Below are positions 1 through 10,200 of a stretch of 64,000 nt of DNA, in pieces; the first letter of the stretch is position 1; each line of letters starts with the position of its first letter. A model generated the notes under the pieces. It searched no databases. It was not told the origin of the DNA and saw only the letters and a program-made list of their open reading frames with translations. Source of the stretch: WJLY01 sp964399265 (GTDB lineage: Bacteria; Joyebacterota; Joyebacteria; Joyebacterales; Joyebacteraceae). Made by a program: the position numbers and the translations under genes. The stretch spans positions 1 through 64,000 of the forward strand of contig CAYNQF010000001.1 of the NCBI GenBank assembly GCA_964399265.1, given 5' to 3'.

Positions 1-72
1 CGACAATCACCGGGTCGGTCGGACGTTCATACGTCCTTGCGCCTGCTCCGCGCGGGACCGGGGGAGGTTGTC

Positions 73-3063
73 ATGCGACGGATCAATGCAAGGCCGATCT
101 CACTCGCCTCTGTGCTCTTCGCCTGCGTTCTCATGCCTGCGTCGGCGCTCAGCGCAACGTCGAGCGAGGCGCGCGATGCAGCCGCGCTGCGCGTGACCGA
201 CGTCGCCGACTATACGCGCGCGTATCCGGACGCGCCTGGTGCCTTCGCGCCGTGGTCGGGGGACATCACTGCAGGAGATCCGGTGCTTGTTCACCGCTAC
301 TCCGACCTCGCTCCCTCGTACTACATGGTCCCCCTGCTCGATGACCGCGCCACACCGAACTCGGTCATCACGATCGACGCGGAGACCGGGGTCTGGCAGG
401 GCTACTGCGAGCTGCGCGACCGCGGGCCCTTCCCGACGATCGGACGAGAACACGCGGCCGTGCTCATCTCGCAGGCCGCGGGCAGTCGATGCGACGCGTC
501 GGAGCTGCTCGCCGTGAGCATGCCGAACAAGTGCATCTACTGGCGCTACGAGGGTGGCGGCACGGAGGTCTTCGCGAGCCTGTGGGACGAGTCGGACGTT
601 CGGGTGGGCGCCGACGCGGAGCTGGTGCGGGATCTCGACGCGGGCGCCGGGGCGGCCGGTGGCGTGGAGCGCGACTCGACGGCTGAACCCGGCAACGGAG
701 CCGGCGACCGCTATCCTACCTCGTACGACATCAGCACCGTGCCGCACTACTATCAGGGGACCAACTATCACTGCGGCCCGGCATCGCTCGAGATGGTGTT
801 CGACTACTGGGGCGTGCACGTCAACCAGACGGACATCGGCTACGCCGCGGCGGCCAACCCGAGCTACGGGGTCTACACCGACGACCTGAGACGCGCCGCG
901 CACTTCAGCCAGAACAGCACTGCCTACGGCGACGCGTCGCTCCACGGCTACGACGAACGGTGGCACGGGTACGCCGCATCGGAGAACCAGTGGTCGTACC
1001 CGAACACGAGCGACCCCGATTACACGACGCGCTACACCGACCTCAAGGGCCTCGTGAGCTCCGACTGTCCGATCATCCCGCTCACCTACTACGACACGAG
1101 CCACAACTCCGGTCACTTCCGCGTCATCAAGGGCTACGACGACAACACCAACGTCTTCATCGTGCACGACCCCTGGTACAACCCGCCGTATGAGGGGCCA
1201 AACGTGCACTTCAATCAGAACACGTTCGTAGACGACCTGTGGACCCGGTACTACAGATGGGCTCTCTTCGCTGCGCCGTGGTTCCTCGACTACGATGTGA
1301 GCCCGAACCCGCCTCCGCGAGGCCGGCAGTTCACCTTCTCGCTGGACACCGAGTACCCGGGCCCGCACCCGTTCGACGGCGACTTCAGCGTGGGCACATC
1401 GGCGTATGCCACTCTCATAGAGCAGGGCGACTACCAGCTGGCTTCGGGCGAGACGAGTCTGAAGGTCATCTCGGGCATCTCGACGACGGGAACGTCCGGG
1501 AGCACGAGCTGGCAGGTGATAGCGCCGTGTGATGAGGCGCCGACGCCCGTGGTGCTTACCAACTACTCCTATGGTGTCGTGAGCGGGTCGTGCACGCACT
1601 ACGCGAGTTACACCGATCAGATAGGCAATAACCCGAACGCGTCGGTGCAAGCCTCCTGGTATCCCAACACCATCGTCGTCGACATCGGGGGGAGCGGGGA
1701 CTACACGACCATCCAGCCCGCCATCAGTGCCGCGCCCTGTGAACACGACATCGTTCAGGTCGAGCCAGGGACGTACACCGGCACGCAGAACAGGAACCTG
1801 GACTTCGGGACGAGGAACCTGACGCTCACGGCGACCGGCGGTCCCGGCGACACGTTCATCGACTGCGGGCTCTCGGGACGCGGCATCTATCTACACGGCG
1901 GCCAGGACACGACGACGGTCATCAGCGGGTTCTCGATCGCCGCCGGGAAGCCCTCAGGAACGTTCACCTACGGTGGCGGCATCTTCTGTGACGGCGCTTC
2001 GCCGAAGCTCTCGAACATGGCCATCGTCGAGTGCCAGGCCAACTACGGCGCGGGAATGGCGTGGATGGACGCCTCGCCGAGGCTCAGCGACGTTCACTTC
2101 ATACACAACACGGCGACCGACTACGGCGGAGGCATCTACGCGGTCAGGGACTCGATGGGGGGCAGGCTCGAGGACGTCTACTTTATGGACAACTCCGCCG
2201 GCGCGCTCGGCGGAGGTATCTACGACGTCTACAACACGTTCAGTCTCTACGACTGTTTCATCCATGGCAACTCGGCCGTGTTCGGGGGTGGGATGTACAT
2301 AGGGCGTTCGGCGCCCAACATCGTCCGCGCGCAGATCCAGTGGAACAGCGCGACCACCTCCGGCGGCGCGCTCTTTATCCCGTATGAGTCGGAGGCTGCG
2401 ATCGCGCGGTCGAACATCATCCACAACACGACGGGCAACGCGAGCTACGGCGCCATTCAGAGCAACGACTCACAGCCCGTGATCTCGCAGTGCATCATCG
2501 GGTACAACTGGGGCGGAGGAGGTGGGATCCGGTGCACAGGGACGAAGATGCCGACCACCTATCACAGCCTCTCGTATGCGAACGCCGGCGGAGACAGCCT
2601 GTGCGGCACCCATCACGACAACCTCTTCCGCGACCCGTACTTCTGCGACGAGCCGGGCGAGGACCTCACGCTCCATTCCGACTCCCCGTGCCTGCCTTCC
2701 TACAACCCCTGGAGCGTTCAGATAGGCGTGTACGGTGACGGCGGATGCGGCTACGCCGGGGTCGACGAGGGAACGCAGGTGAGCGCGCTCTCCCTGAGCA
2801 GGCCCGCTCCGAATCCGACGCCCGGCAGCGTGTCGATAGACTACGAGGCTCCGAGGTCGTCCTCGTCGCTCCGCGTCGCCGTCTACGACCCGGCGGGACG
2901 GCTCGTGAAGGTCCTGACGGACGGCTCCCCGGACGCTTCCTCCGGGCGGCTAGTGTGGGACGGGACGGACTACAGAGGCAACGAGGTCGCCAGCGGCGTG
3001 TACTTCGTGCGCGCCACGTACGCGGGCGATACTGTGGCCCGCAAGCTTGTGGTGCTGAGGTAG
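73..3063 (+). CDS. Secreted C39-like peptidase / beta-helix / FlgD-like domain protein
   Basis: Start chosen at ATG 73, because GGGGAGG lies just upstream and the signal peptide (residues 1-27) begins there; an in-frame TTG at 37 has no such support. A papain-fold C39_2-like domain at about 220-390 shows a Cys in HCGPAS (C234), a His in SGHFRVI (H348) and HDPW (D366). From about 535 to 880 there is a right-handed parallel beta-helix with repeated YGGGI/LGGGI turns. The last 85 residues form a FlgD-like Ig domain with VYDPAGR and GVYFVR motifs, used in this part of the bacteria as a cell-surface or secretion tail. Predicted role: extracellular cysteine peptidase or peptide-binding protein attached to a carbohydrate-binding or lyase-like helix. 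The substrate is unknown. Confidence 0.85.
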   Translation: MRRINARPISLASVLFACVLMPASALSATSSEARDAAALRVTDVADYTRAYPDAPGAFAPWSGDITAGDPVLVHRYSDLAPSYYMVPLLDDRATPNSVITIDAETGVWQGYCELRDRGPFPTIGREHAAVLISQAAGSRCDASELLAVSMPNKCIYWRYEGGGTEVFASLWDESDVRVGADAELVRDLDAGAGAAGGVERDSTAEPGNGAGDRYPTSYDISTVPHYYQGTNYHCGPASLEMVFDYWGVHVNQTDIGYAAAANPSYGVYTDDLRRAAHFSQNSTAYGDASLHGYDERWHGYAASENQWSYPNTSDPDYTTRYTDLKGLVSSDCPIIPLTYYDTSHNSGHFRVIKGYDDNTNVFIVHDPWYNPPYEGPNVHFNQNTFVDDLWTRYYRWALFAAPWFLDYDVSPNPPPRGRQFTFSLDTEYPGPHPFDGDFSVGTSAYATLIEQGDYQLASGETSLKVISGISTTGTSGSTSWQVIAPCDEAPTPVVLTNYSYGVVSGSCTHYASYTDQIGNNPNASVQASWYPNTIVVDIGGSGDYTTIQPAISAAPCEHDIVQVEPGTYTGTQNRNLDFGTRNLTLTATGGPGDTFIDCGLSGRGIYLHGGQDTTTVISGFSIAAGKPSGTFTYGGGIFCDGASPKLSNMAIVECQANYGAGMAWMDASPRLSDVHFIHNTATDYGGGIYAVRDSMGGRLEDVYFMDNSAGALGGGIYDVYNTFSLYDCFIHGNSAVFGGGMYIGRSAPNIVRAQIQWNSATTSGGALFIPYESEAAIARSNIIHNTTGNASYGAIQSNDSQPVISQCIIGYNWGGGGGIRCTGTKMPTTYHSLSYANAGGDSLCGTHHDNLFRDPYFCDEPGEDLTLHSDSPCLPSYNPWSVQIGVYGDGGCGYAGVDEGTQVSALSLSRPAPNPTPGSVSIDYEAPRSSSSLRVAVYDPAGRLVKVLTDGSPDASSGRLVWDGTDYRGNEVASGVYFVRATYAGDTVARKLVVLR

Positions 3064-3085
3064 AGGGCGCTTCGAGAGGTGTCCA

Positions 3086-4450
3086 ATGTGCGTTCCCAGA
3101 GGGGTTCGTGTCTCGGTCCTTGGCGGCCTGATCGCGTCGGCTGTGGTGTTGTCTCTCTCGCTATCCACGCGCGCGCAGAGCTCACATGAGCCGGCGCCCG
3201 GGAAGGACTATCCCGTGGTAGGTGAGGACGCGGCGTGGACGTGGTTCGGCGGCCCGAGGGCCGTGAGCTACGACGGCGAATTCCACAGAACGTACACGGG
3301 GTGGATCTCCTCCAAGGGCGAGATCAAGATCGCCTCGATCGACCGGGACACGGGCGCGGTCGAGGTCAGCACGCTCTGGGTCGAGCAGGACGCTGACGAC
3401 CACTCCAATCCGTCGATCCTCGTACGGCCGGACGGGCGCCTCATGGTCTTCTGCTCGCCCCATTGCTGGCGCGCGGTCCGCAACGCACAGGGTGGAAGAG
3501 TGGGCGGTATCTACTACCGCGTGTCGGAGCGTCCCGAGGACATCTCGTCGTGGGGGCCGCCGCAGGTCATGGACCAGAACGTGCCGGGCTCCTACGGGTG
3601 GACGTACCCGAAGCCGGTGCAGCTGTCCGCTGAGAACGACAGGATCTACCTCTTCTGGAGGGGAGGGACCGGCAGCCCCATCCTCGCCATCTCGGACGAC
3701 GGCGCCGAGTGGGTGTTGGGAGGGATCCTCATCGACACCGGTGAGAAGAGGCCGTACATGGTCATAGCCTCGAACGACGAGGACGAGATCCACATAGCCT
3801 ACACCCGCGCCCATCCCGACGAGAGTTCGGAGAACGGCATCTACTACCTCAAGTACCGTGACGGCGCGTTCGTCCGTGCCGACGGCAGCAAGATCAAGGA
3901 CATATGGGAGCTTCCGGCCGGCCCGAGTGAGTGCGACCTCGTCTACGACGGCTCGTCCTCCGGCAAGTCGTGGGTGTGGGACATAGCCTTCGATGAGAAC
4001 GGAGACCCGGTCATTGTCTACGCCGTCTTTCCGACAGAGGACGATCACCGCTACGAGTATGCCAGGTGGCGCGACGGTGAGTGGAAGACGACCGAACTCG
4101 TCGAGGGTGGACCGGCCTTCCCGCGCAGGGGAAATGGCGTCAGCCGTGAGCAGTACTACTCGGGCGGCATCGCGCTGGACCATTCCAACCCAGACGTGGT
4201 CTTCCTCTCCAGGCTGGTCGACGGCGTCTATGAGATCGAGCGTTGGGAGACGACCGATCGTGGAGACACGTGGACCTCGCTGGCCGTCACCTCGGGCTCG
4301 ACGTTCGACAACGTCCGTCCGGTCGTGCCGCTTCACCGATCTCCGGGAGATCCACTCGTCCTCTGGATGTCCGGCGTCTACTACAGGTACGACATCTTCG
4401 GGACAGGCATCCGTCACATGCCGGACGGAGTGTCCGGGGTGGGTGAGTGA
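3086..4450 (+). CDS. Secreted BNR_4-family beta-propeller, possible polysaccharide lyase
   Basis: 454 residues with a signal peptide at about 1-30 and a GAGAGG-type ribosome site before ATG 3086. The body is a BNR_4-type propeller: DDHSNPSILVRPDGRL near residue 92, repeated Asp-box-like strands, and paired His residues (HSNPS, FCSPHC). This fold includes ulvan lyases of families PL24/PL25 and other secreted polysaccharide-acting enzymes. The next gene starts inside this one's stop (TGATG) and encodes a GH105 unsaturated uronyl hydrolase. That pairing favours a lyase that makes 4,5-unsaturated oligosaccharides. A sialidase-like or non-catalytic binding role remains possible; the fold assignment is firmer than the activity. 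Confidence 0.7.
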   Translation: MCVPRGVRVSVLGGLIASAVVLSLSLSTRAQSSHEPAPGKDYPVVGEDAAWTWFGGPRAVSYDGEFHRTYTGWISSKGEIKIASIDRDTGAVEVSTLWVEQDADDHSNPSILVRPDGRLMVFCSPHCWRAVRNAQGGRVGGIYYRVSERPEDISSWGPPQVMDQNVPGSYGWTYPKPVQLSAENDRIYLFWRGGTGSPILAISDDGAEWVLGGILIDTGEKRPYMVIASNDEDEIHIAYTRAHPDESSENGIYYLKYRDGAFVRADGSKIKDIWELPAGPSECDLVYDGSSSGKSWVWDIAFDENGDPVIVYAVFPTEDDHRYEYARWRDGEWKTTELVEGGPAFPRRGNGVSREQYYSGGIALDHSNPDVVFLSRLVDGVYEIERWETTDRGDTWTSLAVTSGSTFDNVRPVVPLHRSPGDPLVLWMSGVYYRYDIFGTGIRHMPDGVSGVGE

Positions 4451-5529
4451 TGCCTCGAACCAAACTCTGCTCGACCCTCCTGTCGACCTTTCTCTTGTGC
4501 ACACTGCCCTTCGCGGCCGACGGCCTCCCGTCGCGTTACGGAATCGTCGCCACCGCTGAGCTAGTGTGCGACCACGAGCTTGCCGTCCACGTGCCGCGCA
4601 CGATGCCGCAACAGCAGTGGTGCGAGTCCGTCATGTACCTGGGCGTACTGGCCGCTTACGAGCAGACGGGAGAAGAGCAGTACCTGTCGAGCGCAAGAGA
4701 CTGGTCCGAGAAACGTGAGTGGCGGCTCGGCCCGAGGGCGAGGCACGCCGATGATCTCTCGGCTGCTCAGGTCTATCTCGAACTGTGGGGCATCGAGCAC
4801 AACGCAGCAGCTCTCCAATCGGTCGTCGCCGCCTTCGACGAGATTCTGGCGGACCCGAAGCCGGGCGTCGAGGAGTGGCCATGGTGCGACGCGCTCTTCA
4901 TGGCTCCTCCGGCCATGGCGGAGCTGAGCGCCGCGGTCGGGGATCCGCGCTACGTCGATGCCATGGACGACATGTGGTGGGACGTCGTCGACCACCTGTA
5001 CGATCCCGAGAGACACCTGTTCTACCGCGACGTGCGGCGGCGCGCGGCGGCCGCCAAGTCCGACGCGGTCCCGCGGTTCTGGGGGCGGGGCAACGGATGG
5101 GTGATGTCGGGGACCATCCGCGTTCTCGACGCGCTTCCCGTTGACCACCCTTCCAGGGAGAGGTATCTGGACCTCCTGGCGGAGATGGCCGGAGCGGTCG
5201 CCGATCTCCAGGCGGACGACGGCCTGTGGAGGCCCGACCTCCTGCGCTCCAGGGAGGCCCCCAATCCGGACACCAGCTGCTCCTCCCTGTTCTGCTGTGC
5301 GCTTGCCTGGGGCGTGGCCGAGGGGGTCCTGCCGGAGGAACGGTTCAGGCCCGTCGTTGAGAGTGCCTGGAACGGACTCACCGCGGCCGTGGGTCCTGAG
5401 GGCCGTCTGGGCTGGGTCCAGCAGATCGCCGCCGAGCCGGGCGCGGTCGGGCCCGCCGACTCCGCCGACTTCGGGGTGGGCGCCTTCCTGCTGGCTGCCC
5501 GCGAGGTCGCCCGCCTGGCCGAACCCTGA
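4450..5529 (+). CDS. GH105 unsaturated rhamnogalacturonyl/glucuronyl hydrolase
   Basis: Predicted to remove the unsaturated uronic acid left at chain ends by polysaccharide lyases. ATG 4450 overlaps the stop of the propeller gene; a GTG one codon earlier is an alternative. 359 residues with a signal peptide (about 1-25) and an alpha6/alpha6 barrel. GH105 hallmarks seen are WCDALFMAPP, with the probable catalytic Asp at 147, and FWGRGNGW at 210-217. The signal peptide implies periplasmic or surface action, unlike cytoplasmic YteR. Translational coupling with the upstream propeller suggests a two-gene depolymerisation unit for pectic or ulvan-like polymers. Confidence 0.82.
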   Translation: MPRTKLCSTLLSTFLLCTLPFAADGLPSRYGIVATAELVCDHELAVHVPRTMPQQQWCESVMYLGVLAAYEQTGEEQYLSSARDWSEKREWRLGPRARHADDLSAAQVYLELWGIEHNAAALQSVVAAFDEILADPKPGVEEWPWCDALFMAPPAMAELSAAVGDPRYVDAMDDMWWDVVDHLYDPERHLFYRDVRRRAAAAKSDAVPRFWGRGNGWVMSGTIRVLDALPVDHPSRERYLDLLAEMAGAVADLQADDGLWRPDLLRSREAPNPDTSCSSLFCCALAWGVAEGVLPEERFRPVVESAWNGLTAAVGPEGRLGWVQQIAAEPGAVGPADSADFGVGAFLLAAREVARLAEP

Positions 5530-5568
5530 ATCACGCTCGCATCCGTCCCTTGCGCCCGGAATCCCCCG

Positions 5569-5598
5569 TTGACCGGGCTTCTGACCACATGTTACACT
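5569..5598 (+). promoter_or_regulatory. Probable sigma70-type promoter of gdhA
   Basis: TTGACC at 5569-5574 and TACACT at 5593-5598, separated by 18 bases. It lies 114 bases ahead of the gdhA start, in the gap after the GH105 gene. Consensus match only. Confidence 0.5.
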
Positions 5599-5616
5599 CC
5601 TCAGTCGAGCTGGTTG

Positions 5617-5671
5617 CCGGAGGTCCGCCTCCGGAGTGCGTTTGTCCGGGCGCGAACCAGGGGGCGCCCGG
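5617..5671 (+). promoter_or_regulatory. Two GC hairpins in the gdhA leader
   Basis: CCGGAGG (5617-5623) pairs with CCTCCGG (5628-5634) across a 4-base loop. CCGGGCGC (5646-5653) pairs with GCGCCCGG (5664-5671) across 10 bases. Both lie between the predicted promoter and the ribosome site. They may act in attenuation or mRNA stability. No known riboswitch motif was recognised. Confidence 0.35.
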
Positions 5672-5711
5672 TGGTCGAGTCAGAGCGGTCGGTTTCGTAG
5701 AGGAGACAGTG

Positions 5712-7073
5712 ATGGCCAAGTCCGTCAGTGAGTTCGTCGATGCCGTGAAGGCCAAGAATCCGGCGCAGCCGGAGTTCCATCAGGCGGTGGAAGAGGTCGT
5801 CGAGTCCGTGTGGCCCGTGCTCGAGAAGCGTCCCGAGTACCGCAAGGCCAAGATACTTGAGCGCATCGTGGAACCCGAGCGCGTGATCATGTTCCGCGTC
5901 CCGTGGGTCGACGACAGCGGAGAGGTCCAGGTCAATCGCGGCTTCCGCATCGAGATGAACAGCGCGATCGGGCCGTACAAGGGCGGACTCAGGTTCCACC
6001 CGAGCGTCAACCTCGGTATCCTCAAGTTCCTGGCCTTCGAACAGGTCTTCAAGAACAGCCTGACGACGCTCCCGATGGGCGGCGGCAAGGGCGGCTCCGA
6101 CTTCGACCCGAAGGGCAAGAGCGACATGGAAGTCATGAAGTTCTGCCAGAGCTTCATGAGCGAACTGTTCCGTCACATCGGTCCGGACACCGACGTCCCG
6201 GCCGGTGACATCGGCGTCGGCGGCCGTGAGATCGGCTTCCTGTTCGGCCAGTACCGCAAGCTCCGCAACGAGTTCACCGGCGTCCTGACCGGCAAGGGCC
6301 TGAATTGGGGCGGCAGCCTCATTCGTCCCGAGGCGACCGGATACGGCGCCGTCTACTTCGCGGCCGAAATGCTCGGCACCCGCAACGACTCGATCAAGGG
6401 CAAGACCTGTCTCGTCTCCGGCAGCGGCAACGTCGCGCAGTACACCGTCGAGAAGATCCTCGATCTCGGCGGCAAGGCGATCACGCTGTCCGACTCAAGC
6501 GGCTGGATCCTCGACGAGGCCGGCATCGACCGCGACAAGCTCGCGTTCGTGATGGAACTCAAGAACCTGAAGCGCGGCCGCATCAAGGAGTACGCCGACA
6601 AGTTCAAGGGTACCGTCTACACGCCGGTCGACTCGAGCCTCGACTACAACCCGCTCTGGGACGTCAAGGCCGACTGCGCCTTCCCCAGTGCGACGCAGAA
6701 CGAGATCAACGCGAAGGACGCCCAGAACCTCGTCAAGAACGGCGTCTTCGTGGTCTCGGAGGGCGCGAACATGCCGACCGTTCCCGGTGGCGTGGACGTC
6801 TTCCTCCAGAACAAGGTCCTCTACGGCCCCGGCAAGGCCGCGAACGCGGGCGGCGTCGCCACCTCCGGTCTCGAGATGAGCCAGAACAGCCTGAGGCTGT
6901 CCTGGACTCGCGAGGAGGTCGACCAGAGGCTGCACAACATCATGAAGTCGATCCACAAGGCAGCCTGCGAGGCGGCCGAGGAGTTCGGCGTGGCCGGCAA
7001 CTACGTCGCCGGAGCGAACATCGCCGGATTCGTGAAGGTCGCAGACTCGATGCTCGACCAGGGCATCGTCTAA
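5712..7073 (+). CDS. gdhA: NADP-type glutamate dehydrogenase
   Basis: Reversible reductive amination of 2-oxoglutarate to glutamate; the hexameric approximately 450-residue class. Start at ATG 5712 behind AGGAG gives 453 residues, close to E. coli GdhA (447). Motifs: PMGGGKGG with the substrate Lys at 126, GPDTDVPAGDIGVGGRE with the catalytic Asp at about 166, and the dinucleotide loop GSGNVAQ at 237-243. The assignment to the NADP branch rests on overall resemblance to GdhA, not on a tested coenzyme residue. It is a single-gene unit with its own promoter, a structured leader and a downstream hairpin shared with the convergent neighbour. Confidence 0.96.
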   Translation: MAKSVSEFVDAVKAKNPAQPEFHQAVEEVVESVWPVLEKRPEYRKAKILERIVEPERVIMFRVPWVDDSGEVQVNRGFRIEMNSAIGPYKGGLRFHPSVNLGILKFLAFEQVFKNSLTTLPMGGGKGGSDFDPKGKSDMEVMKFCQSFMSELFRHIGPDTDVPAGDIGVGGREIGFLFGQYRKLRNEFTGVLTGKGLNWGGSLIRPEATGYGAVYFAAEMLGTRNDSIKGKTCLVSGSGNVAQYTVEKILDLGGKAITLSDSSGWILDEAGIDRDKLAFVMELKNLKRGRIKEYADKFKGTVYTPVDSSLDYNPLWDVKADCAFPSATQNEINAKDAQNLVKNGVFVVSEGANMPTVPGGVDVFLQNKVLYGPGKAANAGGVATSGLEMSQNSLRLSWTREEVDQRLHNIMKSIHKAACEAAEEFGVAGNYVAGANIAGFVKVADSMLDQGIV

Positions 7074-7157
7074 GGACGGAACGACGAGCGGCCGCGCCGG
7101 AAGGTGAGGGGCGGTTCGCCACAGAGTGTCTGTCCAGCCCCGTCAGGGGCGTCGGAA

Positions 7158-7198
7158 GAAGAGGGGGGAAGGTCCTTCTTGGGCCATCCCCCCTCTTC
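7158..7198. terminator. Hairpin between convergent genes
   Basis: A perfect 12-base inverted repeat (7158-7169 with 7187-7198) with a 17-base loop. It lies between the ends of gdhA and the minus-strand PEP/pyruvate-binding gene, so it could terminate both. No clear T-run follows on either side. Confidence 0.55.
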
Positions 7199-7217
7199 AC
7201 GTTCTGCGGCGGTCGGG

Positions 7218-10200
7218 CTACTCGCTCGACGCGGCCGAGGCGATCGAGCGGCCGGGCTTGAGGACTATGCCGTGACCGGTCTTGCTGTTGATGGCGATCT
7301 CGAGCGGCTGGTCGAAACGGAGGTGACGTACGAACTCGGTCTCCCGCACCGCCGGCTGCGTGTCGAGCCAGCCGTGGTCGAGCATCGCCGAGGCGTCGTC
7401 GGGCGCGAGCGTGAAGTAGCCGATGCCGAACGAGGTGATGTTCTGGAAGAAGTGGGTGCCCTGCGACGGGTCGACCCTGATGTCCTCGAGCGGCGCCTCG
7501 ACTATGCACTTCGTTCCGGAGATCTGTCCCCATTTTACGGGGATGCCGAGCCACGGGTCAGCGCTGCCCCAGCGACCCGGACCGATGAGAACGTACGGAT
7601 GCTCGCCCTTCAAGAGCGCGTTCATCTCGCCGATCTGGTCGGCTATCTGCTGGGTCTTCGAGCGGTCGAATGCCGGCGTCCTCACGTAGACGATGTCGCG
7701 CACGCCTTCGATCAGCCCGTGCCCCAGCGCGCTCGCCGACACCGCCACCGCCGCCGCGGAGTCGACTCCCTCTACGTCGACGTCGTCGGTCGTGCCTCCG
7801 AATACGAGGGGGCGTATCTGGAGAAAGGCGAGGCTGTGTCTCTCGCTCTCGCCCTCGGCGAGGTTGACCGCGAACTCCATCTCGACGTGACAGGTGAACC
7901 CTGCCTTTCCGACCTCGAGCAGGAAGCGGAGCGCCTCAGGGAGCCGCACGACGTCGCCCGACAGGAGGCCCGCCATCGTGATGAGCGGGTTCCCGTCCTT
8001 GCGCAGTCCCTCGTAGACCCGGTCGTTAGCCGGGGAGTACGTCGAGGCGACCGGCGCCAGAGTCCCGTGTTCCTCAGCGACCTCCTTGCTCAGGAGAACG
8101 AGGTTACTCTCCGGCGCGTCGGACGGCGAGCCGACCGGACCCGGTAGCGAGAGGTCGAGAGCGTAAAACTCGCGTTGCGAGTTGTTGAGGTAGTCGCTGG
8201 TCGACGAGAACTGGTAGAGCCTGTTCGGGTGCGCAGGCGAGAACCGCACGGTCCTGCCGCCCTCGACGACCATCCTCCCGAGACCGAGCGCAACCGAGGC
8301 GACGCCGTCCTCGGCCGACGCCCCCTTGACCGGATAGTAGTCATAGGAACGGGCCACGCCCGCCGCGTTCGGGTACAGGTAATCGCCGTGCCGGCGGCCC
8401 GCTATCTGCTGGATGATCACGGCCATTTTCTCTTCCTCGAGCCTGTTCGGCGTCGACTCTATGTAGCTCTTCGAGTCGGCCGAGTAGGTCGAGGCGTAGA
8501 CCAGCCGCACCGCCCGCGACAGCTCATCGAGCCGGACCTCTATGTCCTCGTCCATGTTCGGGATCATGTAGGTGTCGTAGATGCCGGCGAACGGCTGGAA
8601 CGAGGAATCCTCGAACAGACTGGAGGAACGCACGGCCAGCGGATAGCGTACGCGCTCGAGGAACGTCCGTAGCTCGTCGAGCGTGTCCTGCGGCAGCGGG
8701 GCGCGAAGGAATGCCTCCCGTATCTTGTCGTCGTCGGTCTCCGCCAACGCCCGCTGGGTGAGCCCCGACCTCTTCATGAACTCGTCGAAGACCCCCGTGG
8801 CGACCACGGCGCTTGGGGGAACCGAGATGTGTACACCATCGATTCTGTCCTCGATGTCGTAGGCGTTCAGCAGCGAGTTGATGAACGCGAGGCCGCGGCC
8901 CTTGCCGCCCAGCGAGCCGGTGCCTATGCGTGTGAACGAGGCGCCCGCCTCGAACGTGTCGCGCGAGAAGTCCTCCACCAGTCCGGCCCTCGTCTGGGTC
9001 CGGTAGTCCCTGACGCAGGAGATGAGATATTCGCGCATCTCCTGCGTCGAGCCGAACTCGTCGGTCGTCACGGGCCTTATGGCCTTGGCGATGTCGAATT
9101 CGGTCCGTGCCATGAGCCACGTCGAGAAGTCGTTTCGCGTGGCGTGGAGGACGAGCGACTCGTCGGGAACCCGCTCCAGCGCGTCCAGGAGCGACTTCAG
9201 GTCGGTGGCGCGGGCGAGCTCGTTGCCCCGCTCATCGACGAATGTGAAGTCCCCGAACCCGAGGTGCTCGCGCATGAACCTGCGGACATCGTCCAGGAGC
9301 GTGGGTGAGGTCTTCTGGCAGAACGCGGCCCCGGCGTCGCCGGCCTCTATCGCGAGTTCCGCGTCCGACGACTGGACGAGCACCGGTGTGCGGGAGTCGG
9401 CCTCCTTGACCATCCTGGCGAACGCGATGCCGGCGCGCGGATACGACTTGCCTCCGCGCGGGAACTTGCCGTCTGCGATGACGCCCAGGAGGTGTTCGTG
9501 GGTCGCCTTGTAGATCTCCTCGGCGTCCTCATACGTCGAGGCGAGCAGGATCTTCGGGCGGGCGCGCATGCGCATGAGCTTCTGCATGCGGTTGACACCC
9601 TCGGACATGAGCGCCTGCGTCTGCGCCATGATCTCGGCGTACAGCATGGGCAGGTACGATGAATAGAAGCGGACCGAATCCTCGATCAGGATGATGCTCT
9701 TGACGCCTGCGAGATCGGCGTCGTGGTAGCTGTTCATCAGGTCCTCGGCCCACTTGATGATGGCTAGGAAGACCCTCGCGTCGCCGAGCCATACGAAGAT
9801 GCGGTCGATGCCGCCCCTGTCCGACCTCTCTTTGAGGAGCGACAGCTCGCGCGTGTCGTACGCCAGCAAGACAACGGGGATCTCGGGCGCGACCTCCCGT
9901 ACCCGCCTGCTGAACTCGAAGACGTCCATCTCTCCGACGCGCGGCATCGTTATGATGAGGTCCGGGTTCGTGTCCGTTATCTCCTCGACGGCTTCCTCGG
10001 CCGTGGAGACGCGGACGATGGTGGGGGCGGACGAGAGGTTCAGCTCCTGGTACTCGGTGAAGAGCATCTCACCCAGGTTCCCGTCCTCCTGGAAGGTGAA
10101 CGAGTCGTAGAGGCTCGAGACCAGCAGTATGCGCCTCACCCTCCACGGCATGAGGTCGGAGAACGGAACACGCTTACGCTCTATCCTGCCTGCCACTTCC

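Noticed and set aside
100..1746. 548-codon minus-strand frame opposite the first gene
   Set aside because: Arg/Val-rich antisense shadow typical of high-GC DNA; the plus-strand frame has recognisable domains and a signal peptide.
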